Below are positions 37,696-46,115 of a stretch of 64,000 bases of DNA, in pieces. The translations under genes were made by a program, and so were the position numbers. Position 1 is the first letter of the stretch. Each line of letters opens with the position of its first letter. The stretch comes from Erythrobacter sp. (lineage in GTDB: Bacteria > Pseudomonadota > Alphaproteobacteria > Sphingomonadales > Sphingomonadaceae), in assembly GCF_011765465.1 (NCBI RefSeq), contig NZ_CP050265.1, positions 2,137,501-2,201,500 on the forward strand. The letters run 5' to 3'. The notes beneath the pieces are model-generated. The model saw only the letters and a list, made by a program, of their open reading frames with translations. It was not told where the DNA came from and did no database searches.

Positions 37696-38253
37696 CGCCG
37701 CGTGCTCGGCCCGCGCGATTTCGTGCAGCCAGTCGGCGTGGCGGGGGGCCTTCTTGGTCTGCGACCACTCTTCCAGCATCAGCGGCGCGACGCGGGCGAG
37801 TTCGGCGTATTGTTCGTCCGTCCCGATGTCGGCGGCGAGTTCGACGCGGTGGCCGTTGGGGTCGAAGAAGTAGATCGACTTGAAGATGCCGTGATGCGTG
37901 GGGCCGAGCACCTCGATGCCCTCGGCCTCGACATGGGCCTTGGCCGCGAGCAGCGCGTCCTCGTCCGGCACCTTGAAGGCGAGGTGCTGCACCCAGGCGG
38001 GCGTATTCTCGTCGCGGCCCATGTCCTTCTGGTTGGGCAGTTCGAAGAAGGCCAGCACGTTGCCGCCGCCTGCATCGAGGAAGACGTGCATATAGGGATC
38101 ATATTCGCCGGTCGAAGGCACGTGATCCTCGGCGAAGGCGGTGGTGTAGCCCATGCCGAGCACGCGACCGTACCATTCGACCGTTTCCTTGGCGTCCCTG
38201 CAGCGATAGGCCGCGTGGTGGATGCCGCCCAATTTCACGGGATGCTCGCTCAT
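37687..38253 (-). CDS. VOC (vicinal oxygen chelate) family protein
   Basis: 188 aa. One glyoxalase/dioxygenase-type module pair: [27 protein letters not shown] begins with the metal-binding His, and the later [11 protein letters not shown] and VELAADIG positions supply further ligands. Starts with a four-base overlap with hppD (ATGA), so it is translated with it. Its role is probably in aromatic degradation near homogentisate, but the exact reaction is unknown. Confidence 0.86.
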   Translation of the reverse strand: MSEHPVKLGGIHHAAYRCRDAKETVEWYGRVLGMGYTTAFAEDHVPSTGEYDPYMHVFLDAGGGNVLAFFELPNQKDMGRDENTPAWVQHLAFKVPDEDALLAAKAHVEAEGIEVLGPTHHGIFKSIYFFDPNGHRVELAADIGTDEQYAELARVAPLMLEEWSQTKKAPRHADWLHEIARAEHAAKG

Positions 38254-39380
38254 TCGGCGGGCTCCTTCGCCCCCACGTCGAGCGCGCCGCGGCGGATCTG
38301 GTCGCGTTCCATGCTTTCGAACAGGGCCTTGAAATTGCCCTCGCCGAAGCCTTCGTCGCCCTTGCGCTGGATGAATTCGAAGAACACCGGCCCGACCTGC
38401 GCCTCGGCGAAGATCTGGAGCAGGAGGCGGGGCGAGCCGCCCTCGGTGGTGCCGTCGAGCAGGATGCCGCGCGCCTTCAGCGCCTCGACATCCTCGCCGT
38501 GCCCCGGCAGGCGTTCGTCGAGCATCTCGTAATAGGTTTCGGGCGGCGCCGTCATGAAGGGCACGCCGTATTCTTTCAGCCGGTCCCAGCAGGCCACGAG
38601 ATCGTCGCAGATCAGCGCGATGTGCTGGATGCCCTCGCCGTTGAATTCGCGCAGGAATTCCTCGATCTGGCCCTTGCCGCCCTCGCCCTCTTCGTTGAGC
38701 GGGATGCGGATCTTGCCGTCGGGCGCGGTCAGCGCCTTCGACGTGAGGCCGGTATATTCGCCCTTGATGTCGAAGAAGCGGATCTCGCGGAAGTTGAACA
38801 GGCTTTCGTAATAATCGGCCCAGTACTTCATGCGGCCGGTGTAGACGTTGTGCGTGAGGTGATCGATCGTGTGGAAGCCCGCGCCTTCGGGATAGGGATC
38901 GACACCGGGCAGGTAATCGAAATCGATGTCGTAGATCGTCAGGCTCTTGCCCTCGGCCCCGGCATAGCGATCGACGAGGTAGAGGATCGCGCCGCCGATC
39001 CCGCGGATTGCGGGGATGCGCAGCTCCATCACGCCGGTTTCGACATGGACGGGTTCGGCGCCCTTTTCGATCAGGTGGTCATAGGCCGCCGCCGCATCGC
39101 GCACGCGGAAAGCCATGCCGCAGGCCGACGGGCCGTGCTCGCGCGCGAAATACCACGCCGCGCTGCGCGGCTCGTAATTGGCGATGAGGTTGATGCCGCC
39201 CTGCCGCCACAGGTGCACGTCCTTCGAACGGTGCTTGGCGACGCGCGTGAAGCCCATCGCCTCGAACACGGGTTCGAGCACGCCTTTCTCGGGCGCGCAG
39301 AACTCGACGAATTCGAAGCCGTCGAGACCGGCGGGGTTTTCGAACAGGTCGCCTTCGTGGACGGGGGCGTGCTTGGTCAT
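38250..39380 (-). CDS. hppD: 4-hydroxyphenylpyruvate dioxygenase
   Basis: 376 aa Fe(II) enzyme that turns 4-hydroxyphenylpyruvate into homogentisate in tyrosine breakdown. N-terminal half without metal, then ligand regions [18 protein letters not shown] and the end block [28 protein letters not shown] lies 9 bp before the ATG. It has a clear promoter on the minus strand with a palindrome over the start site. First gene of hppD-VOC. Confidence 0.97.
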   Translation of the reverse strand: MTKHAPVHEGDLFENPAGLDGFEFVEFCAPEKGVLEPVFEAMGFTRVAKHRSKDVHLWRQGGINLIANYEPRSAAWYFAREHGPSACGMAFRVRDAAAAYDHLIEKGAEPVHVETGVMELRIPAIRGIGGAILYLVDRYAGAEGKSLTIYDIDFDYLPGVDPYPEGAGFHTIDHLTHNVYTGRMKYWADYYESLFNFREIRFFDIKGEYTGLTSKALTAPDGKIRIPLNEEGEGGKGQIEEFLREFNGEGIQHIALICDDLVACWDRLKEYGVPFMTAPPETYYEMLDERLPGHGEDVEALKARGILLDGTTEGGSPRLLLQIFAEAQVGPVFFEFIQRKGDEGFGEGNFKALFESMERDQIRRGALDVGAKEPAE

Positions 39381-39413
39381 GGGCGGGGCCTTCTTGCGGG
39401 GTGTGACAATATG

Positions 39414-39427
39414 GTTACAGTTGTAAC
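39414..39427. promoter_or_regulatory. Candidate operator at the hppD start site
   Basis: Perfect palindrome GTTACAGTTGTAAC directly after the hppD -10 box, covering the expected transcription start (about 39421). This placement suits a repressor. It lies between divergent hppD and VOC/CMD transcripts, so one regulator might act on both. Regulator identity unknown. Confidence 0.6.
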
Positions 39428-39456
39428 TATCTACGCGATCGCCGCGGCATTGTCAA
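39428..39456 (-). promoter_or_regulatory. hppD sigma70-type promoter
   Basis: Minus strand: -35 TTGACA (39456-39451), 17-bp spacer, -10 TAGATA (39433-39428). A full match at -35 and 5 of 6 at -10 makes this one of the clearest promoters in the window. Start about 39421, giving a leader of about 41 nt before the hppD ATG. Confidence 0.75.
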
Positions 39457-39526
39457 AGCCATCGAACCTCCGGCGATTGAAAGCGGCGCGTTCCCGGTGC
39501 AGTCTGGCGCGCAAAGGAGGAGCCCC

Positions 39527-40063
39527 ATGATCCGCACGAAAGGCATCAACCACGTCGCGCTCGTCTGCCGCGACATGAAGGAGACGGTCCGCTTCTACAC
39601 CGAGGTGCTGAAGATGCCGCTGTTCAAGACCGTGCAATTGCCCGACGGCGGCCAGCATTTCTTTTTCGATTGCGGCGGCGGGGCATCGGTCGCCTTCTTC
39701 TGGTGGAAGGACGCGCCGCCAGCCGCGCCCGGCATCGCGTCGGTCAGGAAGTTTCCTTTCGACGCGAAAACCGCGCACGGCTCGATGAACCACCTCGCTT
39801 TTCACATGGAAGAGGACGAACTCGAAGCCGCGCTCGAAAGGCTCGAAGAGGCGGGGGTCGAACACACCCACATGGTCTTCAACCACGACGACAGCCCGTC
39901 GGGCTATGCCAGGGAAATGCACGAGGGCGTCTTCGTGCGCTCGGTCTATTTCACCGATCCGGACGGCATATTGCTCGAATTCGCGGCGACGACGAAAAAG
40001 TTCGGGCCCGAGGACGTGGCCCATGAACCGGCGGGCGCAGCCGACGCGCGGGAGGACGCCTGA
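39527..40063 (+). CDS. VOC family protein (glyoxalase/extradiol dioxygenase-like)
   Basis: 178 aa from ATG 39527 with SD AAAGGAGG. Pattern GINHVALVCRDMKETVRFYTEVLKMPL opens the fold; NHLAFHMEEDELEAAL and FTDPDGILLEFAA supply later metal-ligand positions. Cytoplasmic. Its stop overlaps the next gene by one base (TGATG), so it is coupled to a carboxymuconolactone decarboxylase-like gene. Probably acts on an aromatic-derived intermediate. Confidence 0.85.
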   Translation: MIRTKGINHVALVCRDMKETVRFYTEVLKMPLFKTVQLPDGGQHFFFDCGGGASVAFFWWKDAPPAAPGIASVRKFPFDAKTAHGSMNHLAFHMEEDELEAALERLEEAGVEHTHMVFNHDDSPSGYAREMHEGVFVRSVYFTDPDGILLEFAATTKKFGPEDVAHEPAGAADAREDA

Positions 40064-40701
40064 TGCCCCGGCTGCGCGAGGTTCCCAAGGCCGAGGCCGA
40101 GGAAAAGACCGTCCTGCCGCTTTACGCCATGCTGTTCGGGGAGCGGGATCCGGTGGCCGAACCGGGCACGGCGACCGGCACGCCGGGCGACTGGTGGACC
40201 GTGTTCGCCAATTCGCCAGCAACGCTGAAACACGCGGCACAGGGCTTCGCCTATTACCGCTCGCCCGAGCGCAAACTCGACCCCGTGTTGCGTGAACTCG
40301 GCCAGACCTGGGCGGGCTGGGCGACGGGTTCGCAATTCGTCTTCTCGCAGCATTGCAAGTCCCTGCGCGGCCTCGCCGTGCCGGAGGAGAAGATCGAGGC
40401 GATCCCGACATGGCAGACATCGGACGTGTTCTCGGCGAAGGAGCGGCTGGTGCTCGCCTATGCCGACCGGCTGGTGTGCCATGCGGGGCGCGTGCCCGAC
40501 GACTTGTTCGCGCAGGTGAAAGCCGAGTTCAGCGACGAGGAAATCCTCGAGCTGACCTACATCACCTGCCTCTACCAGATGCACGCGGTGATGAGCCGCG
40601 CGCTGCGGACCGAATTCGACGACCGCGACGATCCGATCACCGAAGTTCCCGCGCCCGAAGGCTTCGACGCGCTGGATTTCCTCGGCGGCGAACGGCGCTA
40701 G
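40063..40701 (+). CDS. Carboxymuconolactone decarboxylase/AhpD-like family protein
   Basis: 212 aa. Helical core LRELGQTWAGWATGSQFVFSQHCKSLRGLAVPEEKIEAI is CMD/AhpD-type, with Cys and His in SQHCK and later ELTYITCLYQMHAVMSRAL. Classical AhpD has CxxC; here only one Cys is at that position, as in gamma-carboxymuconolactone decarboxylase relatives. Coupled to the VOC gene and convergent with a thiolase-like gene. Confidence 0.82.
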   Translation: MPRLREVPKAEAEEKTVLPLYAMLFGERDPVAEPGTATGTPGDWWTVFANSPATLKHAAQGFAYYRSPERKLDPVLRELGQTWAGWATGSQFVFSQHCKSLRGLAVPEEKIEAIPTWQTSDVFSAKERLVLAYADRLVCHAGRVPDDLFAQVKAEFSDEEILELTYITCLYQMHAVMSRALRTEFDDRDDPITEVPAPEGFDALDFLGGERR

Positions 40702-40711
40702 AAGCCCCCCG

Positions 40712-42253
40712 CTACAGGCCGGGCATCGGCGCGAGGCGGCCGATGGTGCGCCCGCGCTCGTCGGTTTCGAGCGCGAGCGTGTCGCCGAAAGGCTCGCCGC
40801 TTTCGAACAGCTCGCGGGTGGCCTCGTCCGTCATGTCGGCATTGCCGACGACCCGCTCACCCGCCGCGTTGCGCCCGATGAAGATCGCGTCGCTGCCCGA
40901 CTTCCCATGGTTGATCGTGTAGGTCTCGACCGTCGCCCGCTCGCCCGGCTCCTTCGCCAGCGGGACGGCGTCCTGCGCCAGCGGCAATTTCTCGAAGCGG
41001 TCGCCCGCCGACCAGTCGGCCGGAGCGGTCGAATAGATGCCCGTCGCATACTTGCTCATCCAGCCGCCGTTCGCGCCGACCAGCGCGAAGGCGCCCGGAT
41101 CGCGCCGCGCGCGCTCCACGGCTTCCGCGATGGCATGGGCGGAATAATTGTTCCCCGCCCCGCCGAAGAAGGGCAGGCCGCCCGTCAGCGTCAGACCGCG
41201 CGGATCGTCGATGCCGAGGCCGAAATGGTCGACCTGGTTGAACACGGGGATGGCGAAGCACGAATAGAAATCGATGTAGCCCATGTCCTCGATCCCCTTC
41301 CCCGCACGCGCGAGCGCCGCTTCGACGCTGGCGATGGAGGCGGGGGCGGCGGACAGGTCGGGGCGCTGCGAGAGCTTGAGTTCGGTCGATGCGGAAACGG
41401 CGTGGATATGGACCCACTTGTCCTCAGGCACGCCGAGTTCGCGCGCCAGCCCGGCGCTCGCGACGATGATCGCGGCGGCCTGGTTCACCTGGTCGCGCGC
41501 CACGGTCATGCGCGGATAGGGCTCGGCGACGATGCGGTTGCGCTCCGTCACGGTCGCCAGTTCCTCGGCGCTGCGGTGGACGGGCGCGGCGGCGTGAGGA
41601 TTGGCGGCGGCGATGCGGGTGAAGGGCTCGAACAGCTTGCCGATGTCGAGCCGGTATTCCTCGAGGCTCTTGCCGAGCTTCGCCCGCCGTGCGTTTTCGG
41701 CCAGCGCATAGAGCGGGATCGCCCCGCTCGCGCCGTGGGCGAAGAGCGCGGGCTCCATCAGTTCCTCGATGCCGAAGCCCTGGTCCTCGTAGTCGCCGCC
41801 GATGTCCTCGGACCAGTCGGGCTTTTCGCCCTTGGCCGCGAGCGCAAGCACGGTCGAGATCGCTTCCGAGCCCACCACCACGGCGCAGCGCGAATCGCCC
41901 GCCGCGATGGCGCTGGCGAATTCGCCGACGAGCTGCTGGTTGGTCTGCCCGCCCGTCGTTGTGAGGATCTTGCGCGCCGGGTCCGCGCCGACGCGCTTGG
42001 CTATCGCGCCCGGAATGTTGTCGGGCGCGCCGAAAGGCGGCTCCTTGCCCGGGCGCGACATTTCGAAGGCGCGGATCGCGGCGAGCGTGTCGATGGCGTC
42101 TGCCACCTTGCCGCTCGCCCCGCTGTCCGCAATCGCCGCCGACAGCGCCCGTCCGGCGAGGTCCATGTAGTTGAGACCCTCGTAGCCGGGCTCTCCGACA
42201 CGTTCGGAGAATTGCCCGACCCCGATGACGACGGGCGTGCTGTCGGCGATCAT
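40712..42253 (-). CDS. Thiolase-like protein (acetyl-CoA acetyltransferase family, TLP1-type)
   Basis: 513 aa, longer than ordinary thiolases because of an extra C-terminal domain of about 90 residues. The thiolase frame is recognisable (VVIGVGQFSERV, VVGSEAISTVL, FFGGAGNNYSAHAIAEAV). At the place of the usual nucleophilic Cys it reads TTGGQTNQQLVGEFA, with no Cys, and the C-terminal catalytic CxG is also not evident. This fits thiolase-like protein type 1 rather than an active thiolase. Convergent with CMD; same strand as the thiolase gene next door. Confidence 0.8.
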   Translation of the reverse strand: MIADSTPVVIGVGQFSERVGEPGYEGLNYMDLAGRALSAAIADSGASGKVADAIDTLAAIRAFEMSRPGKEPPFGAPDNIPGAIAKRVGADPARKILTTTGGQTNQQLVGEFASAIAAGDSRCAVVVGSEAISTVLALAAKGEKPDWSEDIGGDYEDQGFGIEELMEPALFAHGASGAIPLYALAENARRAKLGKSLEEYRLDIGKLFEPFTRIAAANPHAAAPVHRSAEELATVTERNRIVAEPYPRMTVARDQVNQAAAIIVASAGLARELGVPEDKWVHIHAVSASTELKLSQRPDLSAAPASIASVEAALARAGKGIEDMGYIDFYSCFAIPVFNQVDHFGLGIDDPRGLTLTGGLPFFGGAGNNYSAHAIAEAVERARRDPGAFALVGANGGWMSKYATGIYSTAPADWSAGDRFEKLPLAQDAVPLAKEPGERATVETYTINHGKSGSDAIFIGRNAAGERVVGNADMTDEATRELFESGEPFGDTLALETDERGRTIGRLAPMPGL

Positions 42254-42263
42254 GCGGCTGTCC

Positions 42264-43532
42264 TCAGTTCATGAAGTCGTCGACGCGCTCGACGATGATG
42301 GCCGGAGCCATGCCGCCCGCCGCGCACATGGTGACGAGGCCGGTCTTGAGATCGCGGCGTTCGAGCTCGTCGATGATCGTGCCGATCAGGATCGAGCCCG
42401 TCGCCCCGATCGGGTGGCCCAATGCGATCGAGCCGCCGTTGACGTTGACCTTGTCCCAGTCGAGCCCGAGGTCGCGCACGAACTTGGCGGCGACGACCGC
42501 GAAAGCCTCGTTGATCTCGAACAGGTCGATGTCCTCGAGGGTCATGCCCGCCTTCTTGAGCACCTTCTTCGCCGCCGGGACCGGCGCGTTGAGCATCAGC
42601 GTCGGGTCATCGCCCATGTTCGCCGTGGCGACGATCCGGGCGCGCGGCTTCAGGCCATGCTTCTGGGCGTATTCCTTGGAGCAGACCAGCACGGCGGCCG
42701 CGCCGTCGACCACGCCCGAAGAATTGCCGGCATGGTGGAAATGCTCGATCTTGAGGTCCGGATATTTCTGGTTGATGAGGCTGCGGAAGGTCGTGCCGTT
42801 CTTGTCGAGCGGCACGTCGGCGATCTTGGTGAAGGCGGGCTCGAGCTTGGCGAGATCCTCCATCGTCGTCTGCGGGCGCGGATATTCCTCCTTGTCGAGG
42901 ACCACGTTGCCGTCATCGTCCACCACCGGCACGACGGACTTGGCAAAGCGGCCTTCCGAAATCGCCTCGGCGGCGCGCTGCTGCGAGCGGTAGCCGACCT
43001 CGTCCAGCTCCTCGCGGGTGAAGCCCTCCATCGAGGCGATCGCGTCGCCGCAGATGCCCTGGTGCGACTGCGGGTGCACCTTCTGCAGCCGCTCGTTGTA
43101 GCTGCCCATCATCGGCGGCTTGAGCCCCGCCTGCATCTTCTCCTTCGACATGGCAGCGGTGAGGCTCATCATCTCGGTTCCGCCCGCGACGATGCAGTCC
43201 TCCATCCCGCTCATCACCTGCGCCGCGGCGAGGTTCACGGATGTGATCCCGCCCCCGCAGAACCGGTCGAGCGTCGTGCCGGACGAGGTGATGTCATAGC
43301 CCGCATCGAGCGCCGCCATGCGCCCGAGGTCGCCCGCCTGCATCCCGTCCTGCGTCGAGACCGACCAGATCACGTCGTCGACCGTGCTCGTGTCGAGCTT
43401 GTTGCGCTCGGCAATCGCCTTGAGCACGGTCGCGGCGAGGTGCTGCGGGTGCTGCTCGGCGAGCGCGCCCTTGCCCTGCTTGCCGATCCCGCGCGGGGTG
43501 CGCACTGCGTCGATGATGTAGGCTTCGCCCAT
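42264..43532 (-). CDS. Acetyl-CoA acetyltransferase (thiolase II)
   Basis: 422 aa from ATG 43532. Nucleophile Cys in DRFCGGGITSVNLAAAQV, His region GGSIALGHPIGATGS and final catalytic CAAGGMAPA are all present. It catalyses thiolysis or condensation of acyl-CoA. Ends 10 bp from the next same-strand gene. Divergent from an enoyl-CoA hydratase gene, with about 130 bp between. Confidence 0.94.
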   Translation of the reverse strand: MGEAYIIDAVRTPRGIGKQGKGALAEQHPQHLAATVLKAIAERNKLDTSTVDDVIWSVSTQDGMQAGDLGRMAALDAGYDITSSGTTLDRFCGGGITSVNLAAAQVMSGMEDCIVAGGTEMMSLTAAMSKEKMQAGLKPPMMGSYNERLQKVHPQSHQGICGDAIASMEGFTREELDEVGYRSQQRAAEAISEGRFAKSVVPVVDDDGNVVLDKEEYPRPQTTMEDLAKLEPAFTKIADVPLDKNGTTFRSLINQKYPDLKIEHFHHAGNSSGVVDGAAAVLVCSKEYAQKHGLKPRARIVATANMGDDPTLMLNAPVPAAKKVLKKAGMTLEDIDLFEINEAFAVVAAKFVRDLGLDWDKVNVNGGSIALGHPIGATGSILIGTIIDELERRDLKTGLVTMCAAGGMAPAIIVERVDDFMN

Positions 43533-43664
43533 GTCTCTGGTATCCTCTGCTTTTGCGGATTGCGGTTTATCGAAATCGCGGTTGACGTTTCCGTAAGGCC
43601 CCTGCACCACTCGCACAAGAATTCAGTTGCAATTCGAAACGCCGAAATTTGATAGGAGAGCAAA
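43533..43664. promoter_or_regulatory. Divergent promoter region between thiolase and crotonase
   Basis: 132 bp between two diverging fatty-acid-type genes. It contains the imperfect palindrome GAATTCAGTTGCAATTC at about 43619-43635. A TetR- or GntR-type regulator would be expected from the context, but none is encoded nearby. Tentative. Confidence 0.35.
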
Positions 43665-44438
43665 TTGAGCGATACCGAAACCCCCGAAGTCCTCACGCAA
43701 GTCGACGACGGAGTCCTGATCGTCACGATCAACCGACCCGAGGCGAAAAACGCCATGTCCAAGGCCGCGGCCGAAGGCATCGCGGCCGCGATGGACCGGC
43801 TCGACAACGAGGACGACCTGCGCGTCGGCATCCTGACGGGCGCGGGCGGGACCTTCTGTTCGGGGATGGACCTGAAAGGCTTCCTGCGCGGCGAATCCCC
43901 CACGGTCGAAGGCCGCGGTTTCGGCGGCGTGGTGCAGGCCCCGCCGGCCAAGCCGCTGATCGCGGCGGTCGAGGGCTATGCGCTCGCAGGCGGGCTCGAA
44001 CTGATGATCGCCTGCGACCTCGTCGTCGCCAATTCTGGCGCGAAATTCGGCATTCCCGAAGTCAAGCGCGGCCTCGTCGCGGCGGCGGGCGGCGTGATGA
44101 TGCTGCCCGACCAGATCCCCGAACGGATCGCGATGGAACTCGCGCTGACGGGCGATTTCATCGATGCTAGCCGAGCCTACGAGCTCGGCCTCATCAACGA
44201 GGTGACCGACGGCTCCGCGCTCAACGCGGCCAAGGCGCTCGCCGCGCGGATCGCCGCCAACGGGCCGCTTGCCGTCAAGGTGTCGAAGCAGGTGATGAAG
44301 GAATCGCGCGGCTGGGCGATGGACGAACGCTACAAGAAGCAGGGCGAGCTGATCGCGCCGGTCTTCGTCTCCGAAGACGCGCGCGAAGGCGCCGCCGCCT
44401 TCGCCGAGAAGCGCAAGCCCAACTGGAAGGGTAAGTAA
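43665..44438 (+). CDS. Enoyl-CoA hydratase (crotonase family)
   Basis: 257 aa from a TTG start with SD ATAGGAGAG; no ATG is available nearby in frame. Crotonase motifs: INRPEAKNAMS, GTFCSGMDLKGFLRG (first oxyanion loop) and YALAGGLELMIACDLV (second), with E in GIPEVKRGL. Length is normal. Divergent from the thiolase gene and followed by an acyl-CoA dehydrogenase gene on the same strand. Confidence 0.92.
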   Translation: MSDTETPEVLTQVDDGVLIVTINRPEAKNAMSKAAAEGIAAAMDRLDNEDDLRVGILTGAGGTFCSGMDLKGFLRGESPTVEGRGFGGVVQAPPAKPLIAAVEGYALAGGLELMIACDLVVANSGAKFGIPEVKRGLVAAAGGVMMLPDQIPERIAMELALTGDFIDASRAYELGLINEVTDGSALNAAKALAARIAANGPLAVKVSKQVMKESRGWAMDERYKKQGELIAPVFVSEDAREGAAAFAEKRKPNWKGK

Positions 44439-44581
44439 GAAAGTTTTGTATTTCGGTGCGCGCCATGCGGCGCGCGCCGAGCCGCCCGCTCCCTCCACCC
44501 TTCCACCCGGATTGTGCCCGGTGGGAACCAGGTGAAAGGGTGGAGGAAGCGGGTGGCACTGGGATCAAGAGGAGAGAGACA

Positions 44582-45745
44582 ATGCCCGTCATCGACGTAC
44601 CGCAGCCCGAATTCATGGAAGACGAGGAAATCTCGATCTTCGCCGACGCCGTGGGCAAGTTCTACGAACAGCACGCGCCCATGAAGCGCATCGAGAAATG
44701 GCGCGAGGACGGCCAGGTCGAACGCGAATTCTGGCGCGAGGCGGGCGCGGCCGGCCTGCTCGGCGTTTCCGTTCCGGAAGAATACGGCGGCCACGGCGGC
44801 GATTTCCGGCATGACATGGTGGTGATCGACCAGCAGGCCAAGCACGGGGTCGAAGGCTTCGCCGCCTCGCTCCACAACACGATCATCCTGCCCTATCTCG
44901 TGCGCCACGGGACCGAGGAGCAGAAGAAGAAATACCTCCCCCGTCTCGTCACCGGCGACCTCGTCAGCGCGATCGCGATGAGCGAACCCGATGCGGGCAG
45001 CGACCTTCAGAACATCAAGACGACGGCGCTGAAGGACGGCAACGGCTATCGCCTCAACGGGTCGAAGACCTGGATCTCGAACGGCCAGACCGCCGATTTC
45101 ATCATCGTCGTCGCCAAGACCGACCCGAGTGAAGGCGCGAAGGGCATTTCGCTGATGCTGCTCGAGACCGAAGGGGCCGAAGGCTTCCAGCGGGGCAAGA
45201 AGCTCGACAAGATCGGGCTGGATGCGCAGGACACCTCCGAGCTGTTCTTCGACGATGTCTTCATTCCCTCCGACAACGTGCTCGGCGGGGTCGAGGGGCG
45301 CGGCTTCTACCAGCTGATGGGCGAGCTTCCGCAGGAACGCCTCGTGATCGCGATGGGCGCGATGACGGGCATCGAGAAGGCGCTCGAGGTGACGGTCGAA
45401 TACGTCAAGAACCGCAAGGCTTTCGGCAAGACGATCTGGGATTTCCAGAACACCCAGTTCACCCTCGCCGACCTCAAGGCCCGCGGCACGGCGGCGCGGG
45501 TGTTCGTCAACGACTGTATCGCCAAGCTTTTGAAGGGCGAGCTCGACGTGCCGACCGCGAGCATGGCGAAATACTGGGTGACCGAGCTGCAATCGGAGGT
45601 CGTCGACAAGTGCCTCCAGTTCCACGGCGGGGCGGGCTACATCAACGACTACGCCATCGCCCGGATGTACCGCGACACCCGCATCGCGCGGATCTACGGC
45701 GGCTCGAACGAGATCATGAAGATGCTGATCGCGCGTTCTATGTAG
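44582..45745 (+). CDS. Acyl-CoA dehydrogenase
   Basis: 387 aa FAD enzyme. Starts with SD AGGAGAGAG about 6 bp upstream of ATG. Landmarks: AAGLLGVSVPEEYGGHGGDF, the FAD-binding IAMSEPDAGSDLQNI and TWISNGQTADF, and the catalytic-end pattern QFHGGAGYINDYAIARMYRDTRI. It removes two hydrogens from an acyl-CoA. Together with the hydratase, thiolase and thiolase-like genes it gives a beta-oxidation set. Confidence 0.95.
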   Translation: MPVIDVPQPEFMEDEEISIFADAVGKFYEQHAPMKRIEKWREDGQVEREFWREAGAAGLLGVSVPEEYGGHGGDFRHDMVVIDQQAKHGVEGFAASLHNTIILPYLVRHGTEEQKKKYLPRLVTGDLVSAIAMSEPDAGSDLQNIKTTALKDGNGYRLNGSKTWISNGQTADFIIVVAKTDPSEGAKGISLMLLETEGAEGFQRGKKLDKIGLDAQDTSELFFDDVFIPSDNVLGGVEGRGFYQLMGELPQERLVIAMGAMTGIEKALEVTVEYVKNRKAFGKTIWDFQNTQFTLADLKARGTAARVFVNDCIAKLLKGELDVPTASMAKYWVTELQSEVVDKCLQFHGGAGYINDYAIARMYRDTRIARIYGGSNEIMKMLIARSM

Positions 45746-45748
45746 TTT

Positions 45749-45768
45749 CGAAGGCCCATCCGGGCCTT
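45749..45768 (+). terminator. GC hairpin after the acyl-CoA dehydrogenase gene
   Basis: Perfect 9-bp stem CGAAGGCCC/GGGCCTTCG with a short loop, immediately after the stop. The T-tract is weak, so it may be a 3' stabiliser rather than a strict terminator. Confidence 0.5.
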
Positions 45769-45806
45769 CGTCCTCGGTGCTGTTCCGGGGCTTTCGCCCC
45801 GGGCAC

Positions 45807-46004
45807 CTGCGGGGCGGCCGCGTGGCCTTGCGGCTGCTGCGCAGCCGGGTGGGGTGCGCTGGGCTTCGCGCGAGTTCCGCGCGGGCAGGAGCTCATTCGG
45901 CCTTGCGCTCCACCTGAGGGAGGTCACCTCATTCTCGGGGACTTAAGCTGGGAGCGCCGACCCGACGCCGAGAGGCGTCGCAAGGCCACGCGGCCGCGCC
46001 GCAG
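45807..46004. repeat. Inverted-repeat bounded intergenic element
   Basis: The 26-nt arms, 45807-45832 and 45979-46004, are reverse complements with a single mismatch (shared core GCGGCCGCGTGGCCTTGCG). About 146 bp lie between, with further small hairpins. No ORF is seen inside. It could be a mobile palindromic unit or a small MITE-like element. Whether copies exist elsewhere cannot be seen here. Confidence 0.45.
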
Positions 46005-46068
46005 CGGGTCCGTAGCGAAGCGGAGGACGCATAGCGAGGACGCACCCACGGATGCGGGTGCGCAAACA

Positions 46069-46103
46069 AAAAACGCCCCGGTTTCCCGAGGCGTTTTTCG
46101 TTT
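46069..46103 (-). terminator. Bidirectional rho-independent terminator
   Basis: A hairpin with 7-8 paired bases (CGCC-CGG and CCG-GGCG, one mismatch), flanked by A-tract on one side and T-tract on the other, so it works in both directions. It lies after the minus-strand TonB receptor gene ends (46116) and after the plus-strand acyl-CoA dehydrogenase. Confidence 0.8.
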
Positions 46104-46115
46104 GGCTTGCGCCGA

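Larger units (their letters stand above)
45746..46115. other. 370-bp region between acyl-CoA dehydrogenase and TonB receptor
   Basis: Contains several GC hairpins, a 26-nt inverted repeat and the bidirectional terminator listed separately. No coding sequence. Confidence 0.6.

Noticed and set aside
37606-39526. PpsR/CrtJ sites (TGT-N12-ACA) near bchE and hppD
   Set aside because: None clear in the gaps; the palindrome at 39414 has a different layout.
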